From an uncultured Gilliamella sp. (GTDB taxonomy: Bacteria; Pseudomonadota; Gammaproteobacteria; Enterobacterales; Enterobacteriaceae), in the NCBI GenBank assembly GCA_945291235.1, contig CALYQY010000052.1, positions 1 to 16,301 on the forward strand: a stretch of 16,301 bases of DNA, given 5' to 3'. The notes beneath the pieces were generated by a model. That model was not told where the DNA came from. It ran no database searches and worked only from the letters and a program-made list of their open reading frames with translations. The stretch's first letter is position 1. Every line of letters starts with the position of its first letter. Shown here one piece after another: positions 6,629-14,751 of this stretch. A program made the position numbers and the translations under genes.

Positions 6629-7960
6629 ATGATGAAAGAAAGAACAACTGAATTAGTTGAAGGGTTAAGGCATAGCGTCCCTTATATCAATGCACATCAT
6701 GGAAAAACGTTTGTTATTTTATTAACCGGCGCTGTTCTAAAAAGTAATAATTATTCAAGTATCATTAGCGATATTGGTCTACTGTATAGTCTGGGCATTA
6801 AACTGGTCATTGTTAACGGCGCTCGTAATCAAATTGATGAATCACTAAAACAACACAATATCGAACCGAAATACTATAAAAACACCCGCATCACCGATGC
6901 TCCCACCCTTGACATCGTCAAACAGGTCACCGGGCTATTACAGCTTAATATTACCGCCAGTTTATCGATGAGCTTGAATAATACCCCGTTGCAAGGTGCG
7001 CATATTAATGTGGTAAGTGGTAATTTTGTCATTGCCCAGCCACTCGGTGTTGATGACGGCATTGATTATTGTCATACCGGTAAAATTCGCCGGATTAATG
7101 GTGAAGCGATTGATGAACAATTAAATCGAGGCTCGATTGTTTTATTAGGACCGGTGGGAGTTTCTGTAACCGGTGAGAGTTTTAACTTAGCATCAGAAGA
7201 TGTCGCAGCAGAGGTTGCCATTCGACTAAAAGCCGATAAGCTGATTAGCTTTTGTGCCGAACAAGGTGTGCTTGATGAACAAGGGCATGTTATAACTGAT
7301 CTGTTTCCAATCGATGCCGATAATTACGTCGATCAAAAAGCGTTACAAGGAAAACACTTATCGAGTGAAGCTCGCTTTTTACGTGCAGCGTCGAAGGCTT
7401 GCCGTAATGGTGTACGGCGCAGTCATTTAGTGAGTTATCTGGTTGATGGCTCGATTTTACAAGAGTTATTCTCTCGGGACGGGATTGGAACGCAAGTTGC
7501 CATGGAACACTCCGAACAAGTTCGCCAAGCAACCATTAACGATATCGGTGGCATCCTAGAGCTGATACGCCCACTGGAAGAGCAAGGCATTTTAGTTAAA
7601 CGCTCAAGAGAACAATTAGAGATCGAAATTGATAAATTTACCATAATCGAGCGGGATAACATGACAATTGGGTGCGCTGCGCTTTATCCATATCTGGATG
7701 AAAAAATGGGTGAAATGGCTTGTGTTGCCATTCATCCACAATATCGTAACTCCTCACGAGGCGATCTGTTAATTGAAAAAATCGCTGAAAGTGCTAATCG
7801 TTTAGGATTAGAGAAAATCTTTGTTTTAACAACCCGCAGCATTCATTGGTTTAGAGAAAAAGGCTTTAATCCTGCTCAAGTCGATGATTTACCGATTAAA
7901 AAGAAACAGTTGTACAACTATCAGCGTAATTCCAAAATTTTAATGTTAGATATTTTATAA
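6629..7960 (+). CDS. argA: Amino-acid N-acetyltransferase (N-acetylglutamate synthase)
   Basis: Makes N-acetylglutamate from acetyl-CoA and glutamate, the first step of arginine biosynthesis. The 443-aa length equals that of E. coli ArgA. Residues about 1-290 form the amino-acid-kinase-like domain (GARNQID at 64-70; [19 protein letters not shown] at about 113-131), the arginine-sensing part. Residues about 297-443 form the GNAT acetyltransferase domain, with [10 protein letters not shown] and a QLYNYQR tail as in E. coli. The first-strand loop reads LLTGAVL where E. coli has MLGGEAI, a small divergence in a part not needed for acetyl transfer. ATG 6629 is chosen for the match to the E. coli start (M-x-KER); ATG 6632 is equally possible, and GGTGG at 6619 serves both. 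Tandem ARG boxes lie directly upstream and a strong terminator follows, so it is a single-gene unit. Confidence 0.96.
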   Translation: MMKERTTELVEGLRHSVPYINAHHGKTFVILLTGAVLKSNNYSSIISDIGLLYSLGIKLVIVNGARNQIDESLKQHNIEPKYYKNTRITDAPTLDIVKQVTGLLQLNITASLSMSLNNTPLQGAHINVVSGNFVIAQPLGVDDGIDYCHTGKIRRINGEAIDEQLNRGSIVLLGPVGVSVTGESFNLASEDVAAEVAIRLKADKLISFCAEQGVLDEQGHVITDLFPIDADNYVDQKALQGKHLSSEARFLRAASKACRNGVRRSHLVSYLVDGSILQELFSRDGIGTQVAMEHSEQVRQATINDIGGILELIRPLEEQGILVKRSREQLEIEIDKFTIIERDNMTIGCAALYPYLDEKMGEMACVAIHPQYRNSSRGDLLIEKIAESANRLGLEKIFVLTTRSIHWFREKGFNPAQVDDLPIKKKQLYNYQRNSKILMLDIL

Positions 7961-7972
7961 TTGCCTCAACCC

Positions 7973-7999
7973 AAAGTCCGCTTCGGCGGACTTTTTTTT
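7973..7999 (+). terminator. Rho-independent terminator after argA
   Basis: AAAGTCCGC, a UUCG tetraloop, GCGGACTTT and a run of eight T residues, 12 bp after the argA stop. This is a textbook intrinsic terminator. It sits between argA and the convergent PTS gene. Confidence 0.96.
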
Positions 8000-8056
8000 A
8001 CCTAGCCAATGGCTAATTGATACAATGAATATAGGCTAAATGGCGCACCTATAATA

Positions 8057-9310
8057 TTAATGAAACAGTTTCATCACTCCTTCGGTTAGCAGTGAAAGCG
8101 TGGTAAAATCCGGATCGGCAAAAGTGACCCCTTCAACCCCTAAAAAGGCGAAAAGTGGTAATGCTAAAGCCGGTAAAATACACAATAATAACCCATTGAT
8201 AAACGCCGCAATTATTGCACCTATCGCCCCGCCGGTTGAATTACCAAAAATAGCTGCCGTTCCGCCAGTTATAAAACTTGCCATAATTCCTGGAATAATA
8301 ATGGGTAAACCAATAAAAGGAAAAATCACCACGCAAGCCACTTCAGTAAAAAAGCTGACGATAAACCCGACCAACACACAGTTTGGCGCTTTATCAAACA
8401 ACACCATAGGATCAACGGCTGGCACACAACCGGGCGCAACAACTTGTGCAAAGCCTTTAAAAGCCGGAATAATCTCTTCGGTAAAAATAGCCACCCCTTT
8501 TTTAGCAATATATAAACCGCCGGCAAAAATAGCTGACTGCTCCAAAGCAAAAATAATAAAGGTATTATTCTTCAATATCTGTTTTAAATATTCCGGTTGT
8601 GAAAATAATCCAGAGAGGCACAACAAAATAAACATCGTGATAAAAGTTGCCACATCAGCTTGCCTTAAGAAGCTAAAACGGTCGTTAATTTTAATCTGCT
8701 CAATATCGTTTTTGGCATTGCCAATTAACCGACCACTATAGGCGCCAATCAAGTAAGAAATAGTGCCGGCATGCGCTATGCAATAATCGTTATGGCCAAT
8801 AATTTTTTGGCTAAATCGAGAGAGCAAAGTAGGAAATATTGCCATATAAAACCCAATAATTATGGCACCAGAAGCCACGATAATCACACCGTCATAGCCC
8901 ATACCTTTAAGCACCGCAGTATAGGAAAATGCCATAAACAAAATGAGATGCAGCGATAAATAGATCGATTTAAACCGTGTGAAACGGGCTAATAACAAGT
9001 TAATAATCATGGCAAAAAATAAGATAAATGCCGCACTTGCGCCCAAAGACTCCATTGTTAAGGCAGTGATAGCTTCATTACTCGGTACTACGCCATGCAT
9101 GCCAAATGCGTGGGTAAACATATTACTAAACATCACCAATACGCCACCAAGTATCTTGCCACCGGTCTTAATTAAGACAAATCCAATAAAAGATAACAGC
9201 GTTCCGGTAATAATCTTCGATAATTTAGCCCGTTGTAAAACTAAACCGATAAAAGCGACTAAAGCGATAATAATCGCAGGTTGCCCAAAAATATTTAAAA
9301 ATAGGTCCAT
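8057..9310 (-). CDS. PTS EIIC permease, UlaA/SgaT (ascorbate/galactitol) family
   Basis: A 417-aa polytopic membrane protein (E. coli UlaA has 465 aa), nearly all hydrophobic segments. Family marks are a cytoplasmic IAHAG segment (178-182, as in UlaA SIGHQQ), PGCVPAVDPMVLFDKAPN (293-310, as in the UlaA PGAVLAID...APNAV segment), and IIPGIMASFITGGTAAIFGN further on. It should translocate and deliver a sugar or sugar acid for phosphorylation by EIIB. No EIIA, EIIB or catabolic gene is adjacent, so it is an orphan that must use partners encoded elsewhere; the substrate is unknown and L-ascorbate should not be assumed. ATG at 9310 follows an AGGGAG site. A CRP-box promoter lies upstream. Confidence 0.85.
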   Translation of the reverse strand: MDLFLNIFGQPAIIIALVAFIGLVLQRAKLSKIITGTLLSFIGFVLIKTGGKILGGVLVMFSNMFTHAFGMHGVVPSNEAITALTMESLGASAAFILFFAMIINLLLARFTRFKSIYLSLHLILFMAFSYTAVLKGMGYDGVIIVASGAIIIGFYMAIFPTLLSRFSQKIIGHNDYCIAHAGTISYLIGAYSGRLIGNAKNDIEQIKINDRFSFLRQADVATFITMFILLCLSGLFSQPEYLKQILKNNTFIIFALEQSAIFAGGLYIAKKGVAIFTEEIIPAFKGFAQVVAPGCVPAVDPMVLFDKAPNCVLVGFIVSFFTEVACVVIFPFIGLPIIIPGIMASFITGGTAAIFGNSTGGAIGAIIAAFINGLLLCILPALALPLFAFLGVEGVTFADPDFTTLSLLTEGVMKLFH

Positions 9311-9346
9311 ATACTTACTCCCTAAACAATATTGAAACTAAAATTT

Positions 9347-9352
9347 ATTATA
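9347..9352 (-). promoter_or_regulatory. -10 element of the EIIC gene promoter
   Basis: A perfect TATAAT on the minus strand, 37 bp before the start codon. Counting from it, transcription starts near 9340. The -35 region (9370-9375) reads CAACTA on that strand, unlike consensus, which fits a promoter that needs an activator bound at the CRP box. Confidence 0.6.
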
Positions 9353-9370
9353 ATTAAAACATTGTTTTGT

Positions 9371-9392
9371 AGTTGTGTTAGGGATCACAATT
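9371..9392. promoter_or_regulatory. CRP box upstream of the EIIC gene
   Basis: The core TGTGT-TAGGGA-TCACA (9374-9389) matches the CRP consensus TGTGA-N6-TCACA at 9 of 10 defined positions. Its centre (9381.5) lies about 41.5 bp before the start predicted from the -10 element, the class II activation position. Carbon-catabolite control of this PTS gene is therefore likely. Confidence 0.7.
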
Positions 9393-9693
9393 TAACGAAA
9401 GTAAGCATCAAAATGTTACAGTGCGACACTAAACAACCGGTTATAAGCTGAAACTCATTGCGACAAAAAACAATCGCAATGATTAAAAATCGTTGAGACT
9501 AGGTTACCTTGCTTTGTTATTTGGCAAGGTGTGGAGAGTGGGAAGACCTTTTTTATAGAATAATCATAAAAATCAAAAGACTAATTTTTCAGGAGGAGTT
9601 CTTAAAAGATGAGTTGTGTGTTAGAGAGAAAAACAGTTAGAAAATTGAACGATTGAAGTTTTTTGGAAAAAGCTGTATTAGGCGACAAAATAT
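9393..9693 (+). other. Gene-free stretch with nested hairpins and a strong Shine-Dalgarno
   Basis: This noncoding stretch holds three structures. Hairpin A has 9-bp perfect arms (9455-9463 / 9474-9482). Hairpin B has 7-bp perfect arms (ACCTTGC 9506-9512 / GCAAGGT 9524-9530). The right arm of B can instead pair through AAGGT with ACCTT at 9546-9550, which runs into six T residues (9549-9554). Then an AGGAGGAG site (9591-9598) precedes ATG 9609 and only 15 codons to a TGA at 9654-9656. The peptide is not recognised. This resembles a 5' leader with an attenuator, but the next gene, mutH, is on the opposite strand. It may be the remnant of a lost gene or a small RNA locus. Confidence 0.35.
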
Positions 9694-10365
9694 TTAATCG
9701 TTGATGACACAATTGAGGATTTGTCGGGTAAATGCTTTTTTTAGATAAAAGCCTCTTGGTCGGGTTAATATTATTTGCCCGTGTTCGCCAATTGCTTGGG
9801 TTAATGCTTTGCCGTTAGCCGCTTTCGGTCTAATTTGCAAATAAGTGCCATAACGGGCTGTAATTTTTTCAACTTGTCCTAGAGCAATCATATCCATTAA
9901 TTCTTGCCAATCTTGTTTAAGTTGCTGTTCCTGCTCGGCAGTGGGTGTCCATAAGATAGGGTGGCCGACTTTACGTTCAGCAAGGGGAATGGATCTTTCA
10001 CCTTCGATTGGGATCCAAAGGACTTTATTAAGTTTATATTTTACGTGGCTGGTTTCCCAAATAACGCCGTAATTTGCCATGAGCGGTGTGACACTGACAA
10101 AGGTGGTCTCTAACGGTTCACCTTGTTTATCAACCGGAATGGTTTTAAGCTCGATGCCTAAGTCGGCAAAATCCTGCTGTGCTTTACTGCCGGCATTCGC
10201 TCCTAAAAATGTTTCAAGCAAATTACCCACCCAACCTTTTTGCTTGTTTAAATTAGCGGGAATTACAATATTTAAATATTGTGCTATTTCACCAAAGCTG
10301 TAGCCGGCAACCAGTTTGGCTCGATTTAGTAATTCTTGTTCATTTTTGGGAAAAAACAGTGTCAT
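9694..10365 (-). CDS. mutH: DNA mismatch repair endonuclease MutH
   Basis: Nicks the unmethylated strand at hemimethylated GATC sites when activated by MutS and MutL. The 223-aa protein (E. coli 229) carries the full active site: E51 (GNLLE), D65 (QQDF), E72 and K74 (IELK), and K111 (YKL), the positions of E. coli E56, D70, E77, K79 and K116. [35 protein letters not shown] and RGFYLKK match the E. coli protein closely. The start is set at ATG 10365 ([10 protein letters not shown] start, as in the family); a longer reading would need a TTG inside a perfect inverted repeat. A functional MutH implies Dam methylation in this organism. It follows the FMN-dependent oxidoreductase gene, 73 bp downstream of its stop. 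Confidence 0.95.
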   Translation of the reverse strand: MTLFFPKNEQELLNRAKLVAGYSFGEIAQYLNIVIPANLNKQKGWVGNLLETFLGANAGSKAQQDFADLGIELKTIPVDKQGEPLETTFVSVTPLMANYGVIWETSHVKYKLNKVLWIPIEGERSIPLAERKVGHPILWTPTAEQEQQLKQDWQELMDMIALGQVEKITARYGTYLQIRPKAANGKALTQAIGEHGQIILTRPRGFYLKKAFTRQILNCVIND

Positions 10366-10395
10366 AAAGCAATTCTTACCAGCGAACGGATTAAA

Positions 10396-10418
10396 CACAG
10401 TCAATTATATTGACTGTG
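10396..10418. terminator. Perfect hairpin between the oxidoreductase and mutH genes
   Basis: CACAGTCAAT (10396-10405), a 3-nt loop and ATTGACTGTG (10409-10418) form a perfect 10-bp stem, 20 bp after the oxidoreductase stop on the minus strand. Only three T residues follow in that direction, so termination would be weak. It could also be an operator or leader hairpin for mutH, whose start is 30 bp away. Confidence 0.45.
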
Positions 10419-10438
10419 AATCGTAAAAGAAAGGCTTA

Positions 10439-10987
10439 TTAGCTTAGCTTTTCAATCCAACTGGCATAACTATTAATAATTTGTGAAAGGAATGCTTTGG
10501 TTTTTTCGCTAATATTACCGTTTTCATCAAAAGCAGTATTGATATTGCCGATATACGCTTCAGGCTGTTGTAAGGTAGGCATATCAAGAAAGACTAAAGA
10601 TTGACGTAGTTGATGATTAGCACCAAAACCGCCGATCGCACCTTGTGATACGGAAACCACCGCCGCAGGTTTTTTCGCCCAGGCATTTTTACCATAAGGG
10701 CGAGAGCCAACATCGATCGCATTTTTAATTACTGCCGGTAATCCACGATTGTATTCCGGTGTGACAAAAATGACGCCTTGGCAATCGGTAATTTCTTGAC
10801 GGAAAAGGGTATAAGAAGCGGGAGGGTTGTCGGTATCGATATCTTCGTTATATAACGGCAGATCGCCGATCTCAATGATTAATAGTGATAAAGAAGGTGG
10901 GGCAATTTGTTGTAAAACTTTAGCAACTTTTAAGTTGTACGAATCTTTACGTAGACTTCCAACCAATACAGCAATTTTTTTACTCAT
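10439..10987 (-). CDS. NAD(P)H-dependent FMN reductase, ChrR/YieF-like
   Basis: A 182-aa flavodoxin-fold oxidoreductase. The FMN phosphate loop is GSLRKDSYN (10-18), the second flavin loop is TPEYNRGLPAVIKNAID (76-92), and SQGAIGG (114-120) contacts the isoalloxazine side. These match E. coli ChrR/YieF (188 aa), a soluble quinone and chromate reductase, including HQLRQSLVFLD where ChrR has HLRQILVFLD. The likely role is two-electron reduction of quinones or other electrophiles. ATG 10987 is chosen because AAGGGG precedes it; an in-frame GTG at 11020 lies in the hairpin upstream. It sits between dps and mutH in the same orientation, a set consistent with oxidative and DNA-damage protection. 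The exact substrate is not determined. Confidence 0.88.
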   Translation of the reverse strand: MSKKIAVLVGSLRKDSYNLKVAKVLQQIAPPSLSLLIIEIGDLPLYNEDIDTDNPPASYTLFRQEITDCQGVIFVTPEYNRGLPAVIKNAIDVGSRPYGKNAWAKKPAAVVSVSQGAIGGFGANHQLRQSLVFLDMPTLQQPEAYIGNINTAFDENGNISEKTKAFLSQIINSYASWIEKLS

Positions 10988-11010
10988 TTGTCGACCCCTT
11001 AAATTTGAAT

Positions 11011-11034
11011 TAAGAGACACAAATGTGTCTCTTA
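11011..11034. repeat. Perfect hairpin between dps and the oxidoreductase gene
   Basis: TAAGAGACACA and its complement flank a 2-nt centre, giving an 11-bp perfect inverted repeat 30 bp after the dps stop and 23 bp before the oxidoreductase start. On the minus strand only a short TTAATT follows, so termination would be weak. It could limit read-through from the abundant dps mRNA, stabilise it, or bind a regulator. Confidence 0.55.
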
Positions 11035-11064
11035 TGGGTTGTAATAATTGAGCATAATACTTTT

Positions 11065-11619
11065 TTAGTGACCAGATGAATCAAGTCGACGACCGGTTTC
11101 AAATAAGAACCATGCACGGCGTTCAGCTTGGTCAATCCACTCTTCAATCAAGCTTGCTGTTGCTGAGTCGTTATATTTATCACAAATATCATGAGCAACA
11201 CGCATGCGCTCGGTGAGTTTAATATTATCTTGGCAAAGTTCGGCAAGCATATCAGACGGTTCAACAAAATCAGCATCATTATCAGAAATACTTTGTAATT
11301 TTGAGATATGGCCGATTGAGCGTAATGTCGTACCACCTAATTTACGTACACGTTCTGCAATAGGGTCTGTCATTGCAAATAATTCTTCACCATGATCATC
11401 TAACATTAAGTGGTAATCACGGAAATGTGGTCCACTGACATGCCAATGGAAATTTTTAGTTTTTAAATAAAGGGCAAATACATCTGCCAAAACGGAATTC
11501 ATTGCGCCGGAAATATCTCTTGATGCTTTTTGCCCTAAATCAGTTGGAAACAAAATTGCTTTTTGTTGGAGCCTTTTTGCAGAAGTCGTACTTTTGGTAC
11601 TTTTAGTGCTTTTAGCCAT
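11065..11619 (-). CDS. dps: DNA starvation/stationary-phase protection protein Dps
   Basis: A ferritin-like dodecamer subunit that oxidises Fe(II) with hydrogen peroxide, stores iron and protects DNA. The 184-aa protein contains the inter-subunit ferroxidase residues H58, H70, D74, D85 and E89, aligned with E. coli H51, H63, D67, D78 and E82 (FHWHV, YHLMLDD, DPIAER). The N-terminal tail is rich in lysine, serine and threonine (KSTKSTKSTTSAKR, 3-16), like the flexible tails that bind DNA in E. coli Dps. ATG 11619 follows an AGAGGAG site. The oxidoreductase and mutH follow in the same orientation, separated by hairpins. No clear OxyR or sigma-S element could be assigned upstream. Confidence 0.95.
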   Translation of the reverse strand: MAKSTKSTKSTTSAKRLQQKAILFPTDLGQKASRDISGAMNSVLADVFALYLKTKNFHWHVSGPHFRDYHLMLDDHGEELFAMTDPIAERVRKLGGTTLRSIGHISKLQSISDNDADFVEPSDMLAELCQDNIKLTERMRVAHDICDKYNDSATASLIEEWIDQAERRAWFLFETGRRLDSSGH

Positions 11620-11750
11620 ATTAGATTCTCCTCTAAATTTATAATAAAAACGCTTTGTAGTATCAAATTACGCTAACTATGAAGCAAAGTCCAATAAAAA
11701 ACAGCTATTGTTGACTATCACTGCTATTTTAGCAATCTATGAATCTGTAA

Positions 11751-11848
11751 AACTTTTAAAGTTAACTTTTGTTTTAAATATTTTCTTTCAAAATAAAAGA
11801 AAATATTTCAAAATGTGACAAAGTTAAAAGTTTTTGATTTTTAAAGTT
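11751..11848. promoter_or_regulatory. Operator-like repeat cluster upstream of srlA
   Basis: The hexamer AAAGTT or its complement AACTTT occurs at 11751, 11758, 11764, 11820, 11827 and 11843; the first three build the palindrome AAAGTTAACTTT (11758-11769). Between the clusters lies a perfect 13-bp inverted repeat, AAATATTTTCTTT (11776-11788) with its complement at 11796-11808. Part of it, TATTTTCTTT, recurs before srlR (15203-15212). These are candidate SrlR operator elements, though AT-richness inflates such matches. Confidence 0.45.
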
Positions 11849-11856
11849 GTTACTAT
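11814..11856 (+). promoter_or_regulatory. Possible CRP-dependent promoter of the srl operon
   Basis: An extended -10, TG-T-TACTAT, lies at 11848-11856. A one-sided CRP site, TGTGA-CAAAGT-TAAAA (11814-11829), is centred about 41.5 bp before the start expected near 11863. Only the left CRP half-site is good. E. coli srl is CRP-activated, so the arrangement is plausible. Confidence 0.45.
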
Positions 11857-11887
11857 TCCTTCGAAATTTAACTCAATAGGAGACAAT

Positions 11888-12436
11888 ATGATTGATGCAA
11901 TTTCGTTTGGAGCCGAATGGTTCATAGGTTTATTCCAAGAGGGCGGCAAAGTGTTTGTGGGCATGGTAACAGCCATTTTGCCATTGTTAATTTCGTTACT
12001 CGTTGTGATGAATGCGCTAATTAAATTTATTGGGCAAGATCGGATTGAGCGTTTAGCGCAAGCTTGTGCCGGTAATCCGATTTCACGCTATCTGTTATTA
12101 CCTTTAATTGGCACATTTGTATTTTGTAATCCAATGACATTAAGTTTAGGTCGCTTTATGCCAGAGTTTTACAAGCCAAGTTATTATGCAGCTTCTTCCT
12201 ATAGTTGCCACTCCATGAATGGGCTATTTCCCCACGTTAATCCCGGTGAGCTGTTTGTCTATTTAGGGATTGCCGCTGGTTTAACCCAATTAAATCTTCC
12301 ATTAGGACCGCTAGCGGTTAGCTATTTTCTTGTTGGTCTTGTCACTAACTTCTTTAGGGGTTGGATAACTGACTTTTGTACTGCCATTTTTGAGAAAAAA
12401 ATGGGTATCAAATTAGACAGAAAAGTTCATCTCTAA
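11888..12436 (+). CDS. srlA: PTS glucitol/sorbitol EIIC component SrlA
   Basis: Membrane subunit of the sorbitol-specific phosphotransferase system, which takes up D-sorbitol as sorbitol-6-phosphate. The 182-aa protein (E. coli 187) begins with an amphipathic [10 protein letters not shown] segment followed by membrane segments near 22-46, 68-90, 120-135 and 138-157. The family-typical [20 protein letters not shown] lies at 79-98. ATG 11888 follows AGGAG at 11878-11882; an upstream in-frame TTG at 11834 lies in the promoter region. It is the first gene of srlA-E-B-D-gutM-srlR and works with SrlE, whose C-terminal half supplies the remaining membrane part. Confidence 0.94.
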   Translation: MIDAISFGAEWFIGLFQEGGKVFVGMVTAILPLLISLLVVMNALIKFIGQDRIERLAQACAGNPISRYLLLPLIGTFVFCNPMTLSLGRFMPEFYKPSYYAASSYSCHSMNGLFPHVNPGELFVYLGIAAGLTQLNLPLGPLAVSYFLVGLVTNFFRGWITDFCTAIFEKKMGIKLDRKVHL

Positions 12437-12470
12437 ATATTTATCAATCATTATAAGAAGGAATACAACA

Positions 12471-13478
12471 ATGGCTAAATTTATTCGAATTGAAAAAGGC
12501 GAAGCGGGTTGGGGTGGCCCTTTAGAATTGCCGGTTATTGCAGGTAAAAAAATTGTGTATATCGCCGCCGGTACAAGACCAGCAATTGTTGACACATTAG
12601 TAGAATTAACCGGCTGGGAAGCTATCGACGGTTTTAAAGAAGGCGAGCCGGCAAAAGAAGAGATCGGGGTTGCTGTCATTGATTGTGGCGGTACCTTGCG
12701 TTGTGGTATCTACCCTAAAAATCGCGTACCTACAATTAATATTCATGCCACCGGTAAATCCGGACCTTTAGCGCAATATATTGTGGAAGATATCTATGTG
12801 TCGGCAGTCAAACCCAATAACATCCAACTGATTGAAAAGCAAAGTGATGCGGCACATCACGCATCAGCTAATCCGCCAATCATAGATGAAGAGCAAAAAT
12901 CAACCGACTATAAGCAATACGACAGCAGTAAAAAAATCACCGAACAAAGTGACGGTCTGTTAGCCAAAATCGGGATTGGTATGGGATCGGGGGTAGCGGT
13001 ATTTTTCCAAGCTGGCCGTGACACGATAGATACCGTATTGAAAACAATACTGCCTTTTATGGCATTTGTTTCGGCGCTTATTGGGATCATCATTGCCTCC
13101 GGACTCGGTGACTTTATTGCCCATGGTTTAGTGCCTTTGGCAAATAATCCGATAGGGTTAATCATTTTAGCGTTGATCTGCTCATTCCCACTACTTTCAC
13201 CATTTTTAGGACCCGGCGCCGTTATTGCGCAAGTGATTGGCACCTTAGTTGGCGTTCAAATTGGACTGGGTAATATTCCGCCTCATTTAGCATTACCGGC
13301 ACTGTTTGCCATTAATGCTCAAGCGGCATGTGACTTTATACCGGTTGGCTTATCGCTAGCGGAAGCTAAACAAGATACCGTTCGTGTTGGGGTACCTGCT
13401 GTTTTAGTCAGCCGTTTTCTGACCGGCGCACCAACGGTACTTATTGCATGGGCAGTCTCGTTTTTTATCTATCATTAA
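12471..13478 (+). CDS. srlE: PTS glucitol/sorbitol EIIB(C) component SrlE
   Basis: A 335-aa two-part protein. Residues 1-about 120 form the cytosolic EIIB domain, which receives phosphate on a cysteine; candidates are C72 and C78 in [12 protein letters not shown]. Residues about 122-162 form a polar, charged linker, and about 165-335 a membrane domain with several hydrophobic segments and the motif [17 protein letters not shown]. coli SrlE has 319 aa; most of the excess appears to lie in the linker. AGAAGGA precedes ATG 12471, 34 bp after srlA. It passes phosphate from SrlB to sorbitol during transport with SrlA. A 102-bp gap containing a hairpin separates it from srlB. Confidence 0.94.
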   Translation: MAKFIRIEKGEAGWGGPLELPVIAGKKIVYIAAGTRPAIVDTLVELTGWEAIDGFKEGEPAKEEIGVAVIDCGGTLRCGIYPKNRVPTINIHATGKSGPLAQYIVEDIYVSAVKPNNIQLIEKQSDAAHHASANPPIIDEEQKSTDYKQYDSSKKITEQSDGLLAKIGIGMGSGVAVFFQAGRDTIDTVLKTILPFMAFVSALIGIIIASGLGDFIAHGLVPLANNPIGLIILALICSFPLLSPFLGPGAVIAQVIGTLVGVQIGLGNIPPHLALPALFAINAQAACDFIPVGLSLAEAKQDTVRVGVPAVLVSRFLTGAPTVLIAWAVSFFIYH

Positions 13479-13493
13479 ATGGTATGAACAAAA

Positions 13494-13518
13494 GCACGGG
13501 GATGAATTTCATCCCTGC
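13494..13518 (+). repeat. Intra-operon hairpin between srlE and srlB
   Basis: GGGATGA (13499-13505) pairs with TCATCCC (13509-13515) around ATT, extended by an outer GCA/TGC pair across a 2-nt bulge. No T-run follows. It probably protects or processes the mRNA between the membrane and soluble PTS genes. Confidence 0.6.
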
Positions 13519-13580
13519 TAAAAGTAGTGGAAAAAATAGAAATTTTTGGATTAAGAACTTACAAATAAAGAAGGTTAATA

Positions 13581-13949
13581 ATGTCTAATGTTATTTATCA
13601 TTCAAAAATCGATCTAATCGGTGAATTTGCTCAAGAAGCGTTAGCTGACGGTATGTTAATTCTGTTTAAAAATGGCGCGCCGGCAGATTTGGCGGATTAC
13701 TGTTTTGTGCATAGTCATGACGATTTAAAACACGATCTGCAAGTTGGGCAAACACTCCAATTAGGCAAGCACCTTTATCACATCACAGCTGTTGGCGATG
13801 TCGCTAACATCAATTTTCGTCAATTGGGTCACATCACATTAAGATTTGACGGTAGTAGCCAAGCGGAATTACCCGGAACAGTACATGTAAAAGGCGACAT
13901 ACCCGCTCAACTTTTTGTGGGTGATGAAATTAGCATTGTAAATAATTAA
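13581..13949 (+). CDS. srlB: PTS glucitol/sorbitol EIIA component SrlB
   Basis: The soluble 122-aa EIIA subunit (E. coli 123) that carries phosphate from HPr to SrlE. The phosphorylation histidine is H44 (or H46) in YCFVHSHDDL, matching E. coli EYCFIHCHGEL, where the first His is the site. GAPADL before it and GHITLRFDG and PGTVHVKG in the C-terminal half are family signatures. AGAAGG at 13570-13575 precedes ATG 13581. srlD starts 10 bp after its stop, indicating tight coupling. Confidence 0.95.
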   Translation: MSNVIYHSKIDLIGEFAQEALADGMLILFKNGAPADLADYCFVHSHDDLKHDLQVGQTLQLGKHLYHITAVGDVANINFRQLGHITLRFDGSSQAELPGTVHVKGDIPAQLFVGDEISIVNN

Positions 13950-13959
13950 GGAATATAAA

Positions 13960-14739
13960 ATGAAACAAGTTGCAGTTGTTATTGGTGGCGGGCAAACGCT
14001 AGGGGAATTTTTAAGCCTGGGGATTGCTGATGCCGGTTATAAAGTGGTTGTTGCGGATTTAAATTTAGATAATGCTAACAAAGTGGCCGAAGCAATTAAT
14101 CAAAAACATGGTGCAGGTACGGCACAAGGATTTAAGGTTGATGCCGGCAATCAAGAATGTGTCGTTAAACTGGCGCAAGATGTCGATAATACCTTTCATC
14201 GGGTTGATTTAATTGTCTATAGTGCAGGGGTGGCCAAAGCGGCACCAATTACCGATTTTAGTTTAAAAGATTTTCAACTGTCGGTTGATGTCAATCTAAC
14301 CGGCTATTTTCTATGTGCACGTGAATTTGCTAAATTGATGATAAAACACAAAATAGCCGGCCGCATTATTCAAATCAACTCAAAATCAGGAAAAGTCGGC
14401 AGCAAACATAATTGCGGATACAGTGCGGCTAAATTCGGTGGGGTGGGATTAACTCAATCGCTAGCGCTCGATCTGGCTGATTATGGCATTACGGTCAATT
14501 CACTGATGTTAGGCAATTTACTCAAATCGCCAATGTTCCAATCATTGATCCCGCAATATGCGAAAAAATTAGGTATTGCCGAAAGCGAAGTTGAGCAAGT
14601 CTATATTGACAAAGTGCCACTCAAAAGAGGATGTGATTATCAAGATGTGTTAAATGTATTACTGTTTTATGCCAGCGATAAAGCCTCTTACTGCACCGGG
14701 CAATCTATTAATATTACTGGTGGACAAGTGATGTTCTAG
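13960..14739 (+). CDS. srlD: Sorbitol-6-phosphate 2-dehydrogenase
   Basis: Oxidises D-sorbitol-6-phosphate to fructose-6-phosphate with NAD, feeding glycolysis. It is a classical short-chain dehydrogenase of 259 aa, the same length as in E. coli. Visible are the glycine-rich loop GGGQTLG (9-15), D33 at the end of beta-2 (NAD preference), YSAG (87-90), the catalytic triad S141 (INSKSG), Y154 and K158 (YSAAK), and a C-terminal GQSINITGGQVMF. The start follows AAGGA, 10 bp after srlB. A strong hairpin lies after its stop, before gutM. Confidence 0.96.
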   Translation: MKQVAVVIGGGQTLGEFLSLGIADAGYKVVVADLNLDNANKVAEAINQKHGAGTAQGFKVDAGNQECVVKLAQDVDNTFHRVDLIVYSAGVAKAAPITDFSLKDFQLSVDVNLTGYFLCAREFAKLMIKHKIAGRIIQINSKSGKVGSKHNCGYSAAKFGGVGLTQSLALDLADYGITVNSLMLGNLLKSPMFQSLIPQYAKKLGIAESEVEQVYIDKVPLKRGCDYQDVLNVLLFYASDKASYCTGQSINITGGQVMF

Positions 14740-14751
14740 TTAAAATAGCGC

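Noticed and set aside
8100..8741. Long + strand reading frame opposite the EIIC gene (213 codons)
   Set aside because: It is the antisense of a strongly hydrophobic coding sequence and its translation is a low-complexity Ala/Ile/Pro/Lys string. The minus-strand gene has family motifs, a Shine-Dalgarno and a promoter.
10366..10404. N-terminal extension of MutH from a TTG
   Set aside because: The 13 extra residues are not part of known MutH proteins, the TTG lies inside a perfect inverted repeat, and ATG 10365 gives the normal length.
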